Source: Epiperipatus broadwayi | Taxonomy: Eukaryota > Onychophora > Udeonychophora > Euonychophora > Peripatidae | Direction: 5' to 3' | NCBI GenBank assembly: GCA_028023455.1 | Contig: JAQFVV010012398.1 | Span: 4,426,682-4,490,681, forward strand | DNA: 64,000 bases | Shown: in pieces, positions 52,540-63,765 of the stretch | Layout of the letters: each line of letters begins with the position of its first letter | Numbering within the stretch: position 1 is the first letter of the stretch | The notes under the pieces: generated by a model | Database searches by the model: none | Seen by the model: only the letters and a program-made list of their open reading frames with translations | What the model was told of the DNA's origin: nothing | Made by a program: the position numbers and the translations under genes

Positions 52540-53104
52540 GTCACATTACTTATTTTTGGAGGATTGAGAATAATTGAGGTCGCAAACTGATTACGTGAAC
52601 TTGAAGATCCCGAGATTCTGCCTTATAGTAAATTAATTTACTTAATAATCATTTTAGCCAGAGCCATATAAACACACATCTTGTCTACATTTGTGAAATA
52701 GATGGCAAGTGAGAAGGGAAAATTGCAGAGATTTTGACATTGCATTGAGAGACTTGGCAAGAAATTGTGCATATGGAGAGTACTTAGAAGAAGCATTGTT
52801 GAAACAGTTCTTATGAAAGATTGAGTGATAACAGACTCAGACAGCAATTATCAGCTATCCCAAGACCTAACATATTCTGAGACTGTAAAAAGAGGCATGA
52901 CTCATGTGTTAGTTATAAGTAATGCTAAAGAATTCCAACAGGCAAATATGGATAGTACAAACAAACAATAATCAATAAGACAAACAAGATAAAAGTGAAT
53001 GTTACTATTGTGGAAAAGTTAGATATTTTTCACGTGAATGCAGATGGAAAAGTGCTAAATGTAACAACTGCAGAAAAATTGGCCACCTAGGAAAGGTCTG
53101 CCAC
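52540..53104 (+). pseudogene. Gypsy gag remnant with zinc knuckles
   Basis: A decayed capsid-like segment at about 52725-52815 translates to DIALRDLARNCAYGEYLEEA, matching the gag pattern of this group. It is followed by stops. At 53000-53104 two CCHC knuckles lie in tandem, as in nucleocapsid RNA-binding domains. The first has Tyr in place of the His ligand (CX2CX4YX4C), and the second keeps C-C-H-C. Confidence 0.8.
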
Positions 53105-53111
53105 ACTAAGG

Positions 53112-53492
53112 GTGTATCAAATTTTTCTAAAAATGCTGCTGAAAAAAAAAATTCAAAAACCAGAAAAATTGATAGAAATAAATAAAACAGAGATGAAAAA
53201 TGAACAGCAAATAATGTTGGTGATTAAAATATGCCATAATCCCATGCAAATGGAAATAGATAATGGTGCCAGTATATCTATCATATTGCAGAAGGACTGG
53301 TATGAGTTAAAAATAAAATTTAATTACCAATCAAGAAAAGACAAGACAGATCTAAATGCAAAATATGCAAATGGAAATTCCATCGGGATTATTGGTGTAG
53401 TAAAAGTACTGGTAGCTATAAATAGCTGCCGAGAAAAACTAAACCTATATATAGTTAAAGGGAATATAGGTCTCATAATAGGTAGGGAATGA
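53112..53492 (+). pseudogene. Gypsy aspartic protease remnant
   Basis: Open frame of 126 codons. The active-site region reads IDNGASISII at about 53256-53285, where functional relatives have D-T/S-G-A: Asn replaces the Thr/Ser after the catalytic Asp. A downstream GLIIGRE near 53470 fits the conserved hydrophobic-hydrophobic-Gly-[RK] strand of retropepsins. It ends at a stop just before a reading-frame change into the RT region. Confidence 0.78.
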
Positions 53493-53567
53493 TTTTCACC
53501 TTTAGGCATAAAAATATGCATGGTAAATAAAATTAATATAGAAAATGAGATAAAGGCTAATTTTCCT

Positions 53568-54300
53568 AAACCGGTCATAGAAGAGCATGGTAAAAATCAA
53601 TACTAAACCTGTTGAAATTGAGTTCCATGAAGGTGCAAAACCTATCCATTTCAAGCCAAGAAAAATACCATTTGCAAAGACTATGGATCGAAGAGGCATT
53701 AAACACATTAGTAAAAAAAGAGAAGATGCAGATTGGGCTACACCTATAGTAGTAATTATGAAGCAGAATGGAGAATCTGATATGTGGGAACAATAGAGTA
53801 ACTGTTAATAAGTGCATAACAAAATGTCCCTATCCTGTATCAAATGTTAGAGAGATACTAGCTGGACTTGATGGAGCAAGATATTTTGCAAAGCTGAATT
53901 TAAATATTGCTTTTCATCAAGTACCAGTGTTGAAAGAAACAGCTGCACTTTAAGTATAACATTGCATAAAGAGTTGTATAAATACAATTGTTTGCCATTT
54001 GGCATAACAATCACCCCAAATGTATTCAAAATGAAGATCAACATATTATTAGAAGGGAGGGAGTAACATCTTTTTTTGACAACATCCTTGTAACAGCTGA
54101 TTCTGAGCAAGTGTTGCATAGAAAATTAAAAAAGGTATGTGAAAGGTTACAAACATTTGGAGCAAAACTTAACCAGAAAAAATGTATTTGGAATGTGTCA
54201 GAAATTAAATTTTTTGGCCATATTATTTCAAGTGCCAGAATCAGATGTGATTCGTAAAAAATTATGCTCAAACTCCCAAGAATGTTAAAGAACTTCAAGA
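53568..54300 (+). pseudogene. Gypsy reverse transcriptase remnant
   Basis: Pieces in different frames give, in order, KPIHFKPRKIPFA, DADWATPIVV, RVTVNKCITKCPYPV, GARYFAKLNLNIAFHQV (RT box A region) and, after a break, FFDNILVTADSE at about 54071-54110, where YXDD is expected. They end with KLNQKKCIWN and IKFFGHIIS. The second catalytic Asp of YXDD is Asn here, and box A has Asn after Leu where Asp is usual. The enzyme would be dead even without the stops and frameshifts. Confidence 0.88.
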
Positions 54301-54420
54301 TTTCTTGAGACTGATTAATTTTTTGAAATTTTTTTAGAAGAAAGTGTACATGTCACCACTCCATTGTATGATTCATTTTGGAAAAATCAGTGATGGAAAT
54401 GGACAGAAAAAACCAAGGCA

Positions 54421-54675
54421 TTGCTTATATCAACCCATTTACTAGTCCATTATAACAATAACTTGGAGATGATATTAATAACTGAGGGATCTGATTATGG
54501 AATTGGAACAGTGCCTGGTCATCCATCACAGAATGAGCAATGCCCTATAGCTTTTATGTTTAGAATGTTAATGAAGGCTGAAAAAAACTACAGCCAACTG
54601 GACAAAGAGGCATTAGCTATAGTAGCAGCAGCTTGGAAATTCCACCAATACATTTACAGTCTTCTTTTAAAATAA
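54421..54675 (+). pseudogene. Gypsy RNaseH remnant
   Basis: 84-codon frame with SDYGIGTV, where the family has DASxxGxGAV, and YSQLDKEALAIV, the strongly conserved RNaseH helix with its Glu. It is followed by KFHQYIYS. The first catalytic Asp is displaced or altered. Position right after RT is as expected. Confidence 0.82.
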
Positions 54676-55025
54676 TAACTGACCATCACCTATTATAGGA
54701 ATTTTTGCCAATAAAAACACCACTCTTGACCATTTAAGTTCTCATATGATTCACTGGTACAATTTTTATCAGGATATGATTATGACCTAATCTATCTGAA
54801 GGGTAGCCAAATAAACATGCAGATGTGTTATCTCACATAATGGATTCAACAGAAAAACTGATAATGAAGTAGAAATATGTTATATAGACCACTGGAAGAC
54901 TTAAAAAGAATAAGTAGTGCATCTATTACTAGGTGGACACAAGAGATGATGGGGTACTAGATGCTAATCAACTGGATTAGAGAGGGATGGCCTATCAAAT
55001 ATCCTCACTATTTAAATAAATATTT

Positions 55026-55620
55026 ATGGAGTGTGTGTCAAAGAGCTGCATTATACTGGGTGACAAAGTATTAGTACTGCCAGTAGGTCACCCTAAAATA
55101 GTGAAAATACTGCATCAAGAGCATATGGACATAGTTAGAGCAAAAGCTTTAGCCTGCAGTTACATATATTGGTCATGTATGGGGGCAGATAGAGAAACAT
55201 ATATAAAAAAAATGCAAGCTCTGTCAATCTATTGCAAATCACCTATGAAAATGTTTACATTATAGCCTAAAATTAGCAGACTATGGAGTCATGTGTACCT
55301 AGACCATGCAGGTGCAAAAGAGGAAAAAATGTTCTTTGTATTAATAGATGCTGGCTCCAGGTGGGCTGAATATAAATTAGCGAGAAATACTAGTGCAGCA
55401 GAAACTATCTTATATTAAGGGAAATATTTGTATGCCATGGTTCACCAGAAGTATTGGTCTCAGATAATAAAACTGGCTTTATTTCTGAAGAATTTAAATT
55501 ATTTTTAGATGAGTGGGGAGTAAAATATAGTTATGGTCCTCCATATTACTCAGAATCCAATGGGTTAGCTGAAAAAGCAGTGGCACAATTAAAATAAACT
55601 AAAGTATACAGATATAGCTG
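55026..55620 (+). pseudogene. Gypsy integrase remnant
   Basis: The zinc-binding region keeps LHQEHMDIVRAKALA and YIYWSCM, and is followed by a changed CX2C. The core keeps all three DDE positions in recognisable surroundings: YLDHAGAKEEKMFFVLIDAG at about 55292, VLVSDNKTGF at about 55455 and ESNGLAEKAV at about 55553. These lie in more than one frame with stops between, so no integrase is made. Confidence 0.85.
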
Positions 55621-56123
55621 AAGCATTAAACATCACAATGCTATATCAACACATTTTCTTCCACATCTACAGGAAAATCCCTGTAGAAATATTGATGAAC
55701 AAGAAGTTATGCAAGCAGTTGTCCATTCTTATACCAGACCAAAAAAAAAAAATGGGAAAAAAATATTTACACTGTTGAAGAAAACATATGGGTATGTGAC
55801 AGTCTGTGAAAGACATGGGTAGAAGTTCAAATAACTAAAGTTATTTTGAATCAAATAGTCTAAGTACAAACAACAACAGGAGCATGCTACCATCAGCATA
55901 TAAACCACATTTAAAAAAATTGAGTGGAAGTATACCTAGACTATGAGGAAAATTTATTCGGAACCAATAAGACACCTGGCAAACACTGCACAGAAGATGA
56001 AGCAGCGGAAGTTCCAGATGAACCTGTTGACCATAGCCCCAAATAGAGGCTGCTACCGACATTGTCACCCACCAGCATATTTAAGGGATTATGTATGTGA
56101 TTCCAGAGAAGCATGACTTCTCA

Positions 56124-56140
56124 GAAATAGGAGGAGGTAG
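56124..56140 (+). promoter_or_regulatory. Gypsy polypurine tract
   Basis: GAAATAGGAGGAGGTAG lies directly before the 3' LTR start, the site for plus-strand priming. Confidence 0.82.
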
Positions 56141-56539
56141 TGCAATGTACATAAAAATGCTGCACTTGTTAAAAATTAACAGGAACCAGATATTATCTTA
56201 TTTTAGATCAGATTGAGTATTCCTTGCCAAGAACCAATTCATGTATTATTAGATAGTACATTAGACTAAAATATGCCAATAGGTGATGATGCTTGCTCAA
56301 TCCGAATGTTTACAGTCTGGATGGAGATATGTTAATAAATAGAGAGTGTACTAAAATAGAATCATTAATGCGTTATCTACAAGAACGTAGAGTGCATTAT
56401 AATTATGGACTAATAATAACTTTTAAACTTTTCATGCTCTGATAGTCTATGGATTATTTTCAAGAGATCTATATATTTTATGTGACTCATACTCCTATTG
56501 GCCTGATCACAAATTATTGTATGGAACCAGAACATAGCA
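56141..56539 (+). repeat. Gypsy 3' LTR
   Basis: 399 bp, TGCAATG...ACATAGCA, partner of 51908-52313. The number of scattered differences shows the insertion is old, in keeping with its broken frames. Confidence 0.92.
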
Positions 56540-56544
56540 AATAC

Positions 56545-58695
56545 TTTAATTATAAACATAAATAACATACCTTGTGTGTATAGATAATCATTAAAAATGA
56601 TGTATTAAGTTTATATCTGTGCTAGGAATAGTGTGATAAACTCTAGACTAATAAATGATTAATAATAATTATTGATATATGTATCTAAAGTTATGTTCTC
56701 AAAGATATGAGTGTAAGAAGTTTAACACTTGTAGTTCAAATTGTGTTAATTTGGTATTGGTAAATACTGAACAAATGATGAATTATGTGCAACAAATTTT
56801 CACCTGAATCAACTGAAAAGTATTGGTTAAGTGTTGAACAATTATATAAATTATAAAGGCGCATATGTAAAAAGGTGAAATCCTTTCTCCTTAATTACAT
56901 ATGTTCCTATGCGCTTAATAAATAAATTTCAACGTTACATGTTTCAAGGCTGTGGCGTGGAATAGAAGTTTTAAATATATTTTAAAAAGAGTTTATTTTA
57001 ATAAATAAAAAAATAGTATTATAAAATATACAAATATATTAAAACTTTTTTTTGTATAAACAGAATTCAATTATTATGAAAAGTGGAAATTAATTACATT
57101 TTTAGAATATCTGAGGCAAAACGCTCTTCTTTATTCTAACAGATTTTGTTCCTTTGGAAAAATATTAAAATAACCTGATTATCACTCTATCATTGTCTCG
57201 CGATGACAGCACTGTAAATCATTAGATTGAGACTAATGAAAAAAAAATTATTTAATCATATTTGAAAAATTAATTTTAAAAATAGTAACGGGAAAGACGT
57301 TTGTCATTCTAAAAGTCTAATTCGGTAATATATTCCAATTTTAAAAAAAATTAGATGTAAAAAAATGTTTACAATTCAACTGTAACTGATGCGTACATGC
57401 ACACATATTTTTACTGCATTGTATGTATAATGAAAGATTCATATTATATGCAAATGTATATATAAAGAACTCAGTGATAGAAGAAAAGATGAAAAATGAT
57501 TTGAAAAGTGGACATCAAGACACAAATATTGACCTTACAAACAGATGGAAGTCTTTATAAATAAATGATGCAAACGTAGTTTATCAGAGCAAAATTTAGT
57601 AATTTGATTTAGGAATTTTAATATAATCTTATTAAAATACTTGGAGGATTCTATCATTTAATCATCGCCATTTTTAATTACTACTGATGATCCACTATAG
57701 AATGAAGGTTTTTTTCAAGTTTAATTCAATTTCCCTCATTTCTTGCCTATTTTGTCTATAATACACCAACATTTTTTAAAATCCATTCTTTGGGGTAGTT
57801 ATAAGTAGAAAAATAAATTTTTAAATCTCATTTGATTACACAGGAAATTAACAATTCTGTTAATAATTATTAAAGTTAGTGACATTAAAGTTCAAAAAAT
57901 TGCAGGTATTCATTTATATTCAGCAATTAGCTATCAGGTCATGTGATTTATTGATAGGATTGGGATTTTATTTTATTTCACCCTAATCAACAGTATATAT
58001 TGTGCGAGATATTTTGGAAACAATTTTATCAGGAAGGTATTTATATGATTGATTCATAGGCACAACTACATCATTTGGTAAACCACTTTATTATGCCTAA
58101 AAATAACAGTCAATTGATGCTTTAGATCAATGAATGGGTGTTAAATCAGAATAGATTTTTAAAATACCCAGTATATCCTAATAAAAAGATGGTTAGTTCT
58201 TTCTCCAAGCTGTCTGAAGCACAATTGAATCACATGTGTTAAATTGCAACATAAATTATTTTTTTGTCATAAGCATTTAAGATGGTAGCATATCTGAATC
58301 ACAAATTATGATATGAAATCTGACAGTGTGTTTTGCAACTTCACAGATTGTTTCCATTGTTCTCCCTGCTATCACAAAATCTTGAAAAGCACATGAAAAC
58401 ATTCTTATGACTAATGGCTTCACTACTGTACATGATTTAAATTATCCCAAATGTTTCAATAGCGGGTTTCCCCACATTAAAATGTAGTATTAGCACATTC
58501 ATATCATAATTTGTGACTCAAACATGTTAGCACTATAAAATGTTTCTTGTGTATAATTGTAACACTTACATAGATTTAGAAATGTACTGTAAGAAGCTTG
58601 GATTTTTGAGGTGTTGATTGAAATTCCAGGACATCAAGAAAAAAGTTGCTAAAAGGTTTTTGCAAACCTAAGAATACCATGTGGTGTCTTTTGAA
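56545..58695. other. AT-rich stretch, no gene recognised
   Basis: No supported feature. Ordinary AT-rich intergenic or intronic sequence. Confidence 0.4.
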
Positions 58696-58738
58696 AGGAA
58701 AGAAAAAAAGAAAGAAAGAATAAAAAGAAAAAGAAACA
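58696..58738 (+). repeat. (GAAA)n purine tract
   Basis: A 43-base, almost pure A/G run (GGAAAGAAAAAAAGAAAGAA and on). A simple repeat, possibly the eroded tail of a retroelement. Confidence 0.7.
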
Positions 58739-58849
58739 ATAGAGAATTAATGAGATTCTTGAGTTGGACTTTGGTGGCCATTCTAGAAAGATTTATTCTA
58801 CTAGCAGGATTGCAAAAATATTATTAAAAAAAAATTATATATAACCATT

Positions 58850-59105
58850 AGCCATGAATAGGCTGGGGTAAGGACTGAAACAGGCTGGGCTCTGCCAGCC
58901 ATCCTGCAAAGATACTACAGATAGTGTCCACATAGGAGCAAAACCCCTCTTAGACCTGACAGGCAGAATGATTTCACCAAACGTCCTTGATATTGCACTA
59001 AGGAATCGACTGAGAAACACTTATCAAAAAGCACCTATCCACCACGCCGCAGTGTCAAGCAAACTCATATTTCTATTCATCTACACCCCCGGGGGAGAAA
59101 TCAAG
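58850..59105. other. GC-richer island of unknown nature
   Basis: About 250 bases with clearly higher G+C than anything within several kilobases, including CAGGCTGGGCTCTGCCAGCC (an inverted repeat), CACCACGCCGCAGTGTC and CCCCCGGGGG. A minus-strand frame (59020-58835, 61 codons) runs through it without a recognised domain, and A-rich DNA flanks one side. It could be an exon, an unrecognised SINE or a structural RNA gene. The sequence alone does not decide. Confidence 0.4.
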
Positions 59106-59867
59106 GTAATATGAACACTTTCTTAAGTGTTATTCACTTTGTAAATACTAATTTACTTCCAATAATAATAATGCGTAAAGACTAAAAGAGAAAAAGAAAT
59201 CTTTGATATATTGTCAAACGTAGTTATACAGATGAATAGACTAAATACTGAATTATTTCATTTGTCTTGTATTATCTGATTTTTATTATATTTATTTGTT
59301 TATGCAGTATAGGTATTTGCATGCATTATATTTAAATATTTGAGCACAAGCCAGTAAATAATTATTATGGGATTTTGTTTTTACATTAATGACTATTAAA
59401 TCTTTGTTTTAAGTATGAGTGTATGTATTTCTGTTTTGATTTCTTTAAATTTAGATTGTATCATAGAGATAGAGATTTATAGTAAAAATAATATATTAAG
59501 AGAGTCATTTAAACATCTATGTGTGCATTTCTTCCCCCCCATATCTCTCTCACAGTTAATAACCACCTGCCCTGAGCAAACTAGCCAGAGGTAGGAGTTC
59601 TATCTATTCAAAATTAATACTCGATCTCTCCCAGCATAATTCTTATTTACTTGTAGATAAGATTGGCACTTAAAGTCAGAAATTGACATCCATAAATATG
59701 CTGGGCGAGAAATAAGAGTACCATATAGAATTACTGACTGGATACAGAATTATTTATATATATTTTTGTTTTAATTTTAAAAAGAAAACTATTACGTTAT
59801 AATTATGTAAACACACATATGTCATATACATACGTGATTCTCACAGATAGGGTACCCCATTACAAAT
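59106..59867. other. AT-rich stretch, no gene recognised
   Basis: Contains a C8 run near 59534 and otherwise no supported feature. Confidence 0.4.
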
Positions 59868-60800
59868 GATTACTAAGGCTTTTATTGGATGGCACTACTA
59901 TATAGAGAGTTGCTACTACATTAGCAGCATGTTTAAGGATAGAAGGTGATCATGTGATGTTTCAGTGTTTTTACCCAATCCTGCCTACAATATGATGGTA
60001 ACCGTGGTTTTTAAAAAACCAAAGACACTAAAATGTATGAATTCTAAACTGGGTTCAGATCTATATAACTATACAAGTGAATGAGCTTGAATTAAAAACA
60101 TAATTGTGTTTTCATCCTAGGTTCATAGCATTATAGTTAACTAAAGAGATAAAAAAGCATTGCTGGAGAGTTCCATTAGATCATAAGATTTAGGTGCATT
60201 GCTTTCATATCCAAGGCTCTTCACTGATGAAAGCTATAGTCTAGAAATTAATCAGAGGATATTAAATGAGTAGGTACTAGAGAGATTTTGTGCAAAAACC
60301 TCATTTCTATTGATTACTAAGGTTTATTCTGGGTGGCTTTACTATATGCAGAGTTTGTTACTATTTTAACAGTTTATTTAAAAATAGGAGAAGGTGGTCA
60401 TGTGATGTTTAGTGGTTTTACCCAATCCTGCTCATAGGAAAATGGTGACTGTGGTTTTTAAAAACTAAAGGCACCAAAATATATAGATACTGAACTGGGT
60501 TCATATCTATGCAACTATACAAGTGAATGAGCTTGGATTTAAAACATTGTTATGTTTTCATTTTGAGCTCATAGTTTTATAATTAACTAAACAGATAAAA
60601 AGGGGTTTCTGAAGATTTCTATTAGATTCTAAGATTAAGGTGCAGTGCCCTCAGGTCCAAGGCTTCTCACTGATAAAAGCCAAAATCTAGAAACTTGTCT
60701 GGGAATATTGGATAAATAGACAATAGATAGGTATTTTATGGACAAACATCTTGCATCTATTGATTACTAAGGTATGCACTGACATTTCGGCATGGAGAGT
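59868..60800. repeat. Tandem repeat, ~450-bp unit, two and a bit copies
   Basis: Units start GATTACTAAGG at 59868, 60312 and 60772 (the last truncated). Both full units contain GGTCATGTGATGTTT or a close variant, TTTTACCCAATCCTGC, AACTGGGTTCA, TATACAAGTGAATGAGCTTG and TAATTAACTAAA-like blocks in the same order. The two copies differ at many sites, so the duplication is not recent. No coding content. Confidence 0.85.
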
Positions 60801-60910
60801 TTACATCTGTATTAAGACTAAATTAATTATCAATGAAATTTTTCAAAAGGAAAAAATAAAAGATTTATAATGATGAATAAAAAAAAAAAAAAAACTATAA
60901 ATATTTATGT

Positions 60911-61410
60911 CATTTTATTAATTCAGATGGAAAAACATAATGAATGAAATTAATCATAGAATTAAACTAAGATGGAGTTCTTTTAGTAGAAATAAATGCC
61001 TGTCTGCTTGAAAAGGAAGAAATGTGTTTTACAAGTTCTTGTCCTTAATTATGGATCTGAGACTTGAACATTTAACAGAAAAGCAATATGACTTCAACCA
61101 TTCAATCAAATATGGAGATAAATGTTAGGAGTAACAAGGAAAGATAAAATACATAGATGAGAGAACAAACGTGTATTAGTGGGATCATTGAAAGAATTAA
61201 AAGACTAAAGTGGTGTTGAGTTGAATATATTGCTCAGAGAGATGGTAATAGATGGCTAATTTAAATCTCAAACTGGATCTCAAAAAGTTGCAAAAATTCT
61301 AGAAAGTAACCTCATGTGACGGATGGTGTGGATAAGATTGGCTAGAGATTGGAAAAACTGGATTAAATTTAGAGAGACTTTTATCTTGCATATTGTACAA
61401 GATTAAATCA
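60911..61410 (+). pseudogene. Old RTE LINE 3' remnant
   Basis: Colinear with 17230-17775 of the long RTE copy. Shared blocks include TGAAATTAATCATAGAATTA, TATGGATCTGAGACTTG and GATTGGAAAAACTGGATTAAATT against its counterpart. It has many small deletions and substitutions and the TGATGA tail is no longer clear. An A-run at about 60879-60894 precedes it. This is an older insertion than the two other copies. Confidence 0.82.
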
Positions 61411-62036
61411 ATGAACATAAAATGAATACAGCCTATTGGTGGTCATTATCTAATAGCCATGTGAAATATTGGGCATTCATTATCTTCCAGATTATCACCT
61501 GCTAAACTCAGCCCAAAATGCTCTTGACACAAAATTTTAAACATTCAGCACATTACTGGTCAGTAACAAAATCCCTGCCACAATCACCCATGATCATTGA
61601 TTTACATAGTCTGATTATTCAAATTGTGAATTCAGAGAAGTATTACTAATGGAATGGTTATATTTTCTTAGTAATAGACACTCTTACTCATTCATCTTTA
61701 TAATATTGATCAGTACTCCTAAAACTGACTTGTTGATCATTATTACTTTTTAAATTCTAAATTATACTAAGTTGCTCATGGTCTAGTACAACTTGGGAGC
61801 AATTTAAACTTATTTTCTGTACATTAGATGATGACCCATAATCACATTTGTAAATAAATTATGCTATGTAGTGATGTTTAAAATTGAAATATGTGTATAA
61901 TACAACAGCTACTACTTAATTTTAAAACAATTTAATGAATCAATAAATTATAATAATAACAAAGAAATTTGAATTATATACAATCATGTTTTATTCTTAA
62001 ACCAATACTTCTCTCTTATGTAGTGAATATATATAT
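61411..62036. other. AT-rich stretch, no gene recognised
   Basis: No supported feature. It ends in (AT)n directly before an LTR start. Confidence 0.4.
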
Positions 62037-62617
62037 TGTACCAACATTGTGTTGGCACATAATAATTTTGTTTAAAAAAATTATTAAAATAAAAATCTTT
62101 CGTAAAAGAAAATGTAAAATTAAACATCTAAGAGTTTTGAAATAAAAGTTACAATCAATTAATAAGTCAGAAGGGGGGGGGTTGCTTTAGAAGCATCAAG
62201 TTAAAGTTTCATAAAAGAAGTTAAAAAGTTTTTTTATTATTATTAGTTAAAATGTAATGTAAAGTTTAAAAAACATAAATCTCTTTTTATTTAAGTAAAG
62301 AAAAAAAAGGTAATCTTAAAACAACTGTTGAATTTAGATTAAAATATATATGTGCAAAAGTAGATAAAGAAATGATAAATGCATGTATATGTGCGTGTTA
62401 AAATCATATTGAAAAAACACGCGAAAATAAATATTAAAATGAAATAAAGGAAAAATATATTTAAAAACACTCAGCTGTGGCTACTAATCAAAAATATAAA
62501 ACAACACATTTGCATGGCTACTAATTAAATGATCTCCAAAAACACATAATTAAAAGATTATCAAAGGAATTTCAACAATAGATATATCTGGAGGATATCA
62601 AAATGACATGTCATATG

Positions 62618-62626
62618 TATAAATAG
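62618..62626 (+). promoter_or_regulatory. LTR TATA box, copy 1
   Basis: TATAAATAG followed by TTATTGGACAGTCA, matching the TATA box context in the element 2 LTRs (TATAAATAC, then TTATTGGACAATCAGT). Confidence 0.6.
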
Positions 62627-63024
62627 TCAATTTTTTTATTGGACAGTCACATTTGAGTTGAGTTTGAGTTGCGTTTGAGATAACAGTTCAGTACAATCTA
62701 TCAGTGAGTTATATCAGCCAGCTTATTGTATATCCAGAGTTTAGATTAAAATATATATGTGCAAAAGTAGATAAAGAAATGATAAATGCATGTATATGTG
62801 CGTGTTAAAATCATATTGAAAAAACACGTGAAAATAAATATTAAAATGAAATAAAGGAAAAATATATTTAAAAACACTCAGCTGTGGCTACTAATTAAAA
62901 ATATAAAACAACACATTTGCATGGCTACTAATTAAATGATCTCCAAAAATACATAATTAAAAGATTATCAAAGGAATTTCAACAATAGATATAGCTGGAG
63001 GATATCAAAATGACATGTCATATG

Positions 63025-63033
63025 TATAAATAG
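63025..63033 (+). promoter_or_regulatory. LTR TATA box, copy 2
   Basis: Second TATAAATAG, exactly 407 bases after the first. Confidence 0.6.
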
Positions 63034-63162
63034 TCAATTTTTTTATTGGACAGTCATGTTTGAGTTGAGTTTGAGTTGCATTTGAGATAACAGTTCAGTA
63101 CAATCTATCAGTGAGTTATATCAGCCAGCTTATTGTATATCCAGAGTCAAGAATGCAATGTT

Positions 63163-63269
63163 GTCTTGCATTGGTGGTCGAGAGGTCAGTGCTACTGCTT
63201 TGCACTTGCAGGCAGTTGCCTGGGTTGCGGGTTCGCATCTCAGTTGATGATATGACATTTAAAAAAAAA
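63163..63269 (+). mobile_element. tRNA-derived SINE, second copy
   Basis: Same family as at 12346: GCATTGGTGGTCGAGAGGTC (A box), GCACTTGCAGGCAGTTGCC, GGGTTGCGGGTTCGCATC (B box), then GATATGACATTT and nine A. It is flanked by a perfect 12-bp target duplication GAATGCAATGTT at 63151-63162 and 63270-63281. It is more diverged than the 12.4-kb copy in the acceptor region, where GTTGATG replaces CCAATGC. It inserted at the end of the LTR repeat. Confidence 0.87.
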
Positions 63270-63281
63270 GAATGCAATGTT

Positions 63282-63499
63282 AAAACCTCGGAAAACATAC
63301 AACTTTCTTCAGCCTGAAGTCCGATGAAAACAGCCAATCTACCCAAGATATATTATATAACATTTAATAATTATATACACACAATCTCCTTTAAATAAAA
63401 TATTACATTCTTTAATATCTTATAATATACAAAAAAATTATATAAATGACAATTAAAATCAATGATTTCTTTCTCATTTCTGGATAAATGCAATATTTA
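63282..63499. other. Short AT-rich spacer
   Basis: The first 60 bases (CTTCAGCCTGAAGTCCG and on) may be the continuation of the interrupted LTR. The rest is unremarkable. Confidence 0.3.
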
Positions 63500-63765
63500 A
63501 ATAAATGTTCTAGACATTCATATAGAAAAGATAGTCTATATAATTTAAACTTAGCTTTTATTAATAGCTTAACATGCTTTTGATATGTAAAATATCATAA
63601 TCATAGAAATCTCACTTCTTTAGTGTTCTCAACATTCAATAATTATTTTAAAATTTAAAAATATTTAAATTTATTTTGTTTTATATTAAATAATATTTAA
63701 ACCCTTTCAATGAGACAATTCTTTAAGATGAGGATACTTGTTTTCTTTTTATTGAGTATAATACA
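63500..63765 (+). mobile_element. Second copy of the foldback element (one arm)
   Basis: Matches the left arm at about 13440-13720 in order: GATAGTCTATATAATTTAAA, CTTTTATTAAT, TCTCACTTCTTTAGTGTTC, AATAATTATTT, AAAATATTTAAATTTATTT. The sequence beyond about 63765 is too diverged to follow, so a partner arm may lie outside the window. Confidence 0.7.

Larger units (their letters stand above)
51908..56539 (+). mobile_element. Ty3/gypsy retrotransposon, complete layout, decayed
   Basis: 4.6-kb provirus with 5' LTR 51908-52313, PBS at 52316, gag, protease, RT, RNaseH and integrase remnants, PPT at 56124-56140 and 3' LTR 56141-56539. It is bounded by a 5-bp target duplication AATAC at 51903-51907 and 56540-56544. 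Domain order PR-RT-RH-IN defines Ty3/gypsy. The pol pieces resemble the K02A2.6-like group common in invertebrate genomes. All frames are broken. Confidence 0.92.
62037..63147 (+). repeat. LTR related to element 2, plus strand, partial
   Basis: Begins directly after (AT)n with TGTACCAACATTGTGTTGGCACA, an almost perfect hairpin. It then follows the minus strand of the element 2 LTR block by block: ATAATTTTGT...AAAAAAATTATTAAAA, AAATCTTTCGTAAAAG, TTATTATTATTAGT, AAATCTCTTTTTATTTAA, two CTACTAAT boxes, GAATTTCAACAA, CTGGAGGATATCAAAA, TATAAATA and TTATTGGACA. No matching second LTR or interior was found, so it is a solo or broken LTR. Confidence 0.8.
62334..63147 (+). repeat. 407-bp tandem duplication of the LTR promoter region
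   Basis: Copy 1 is 62334-62740 and copy 2 is 62741-63147, starting TTAGATTAAAATATATATGT and ending TATATCCAGAGT. They differ at only a handful of bases, such as CACGCGAAA against CACGTGAAA. Each copy holds the CTACTAAT boxes and a TATA box. Confidence 0.93.
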
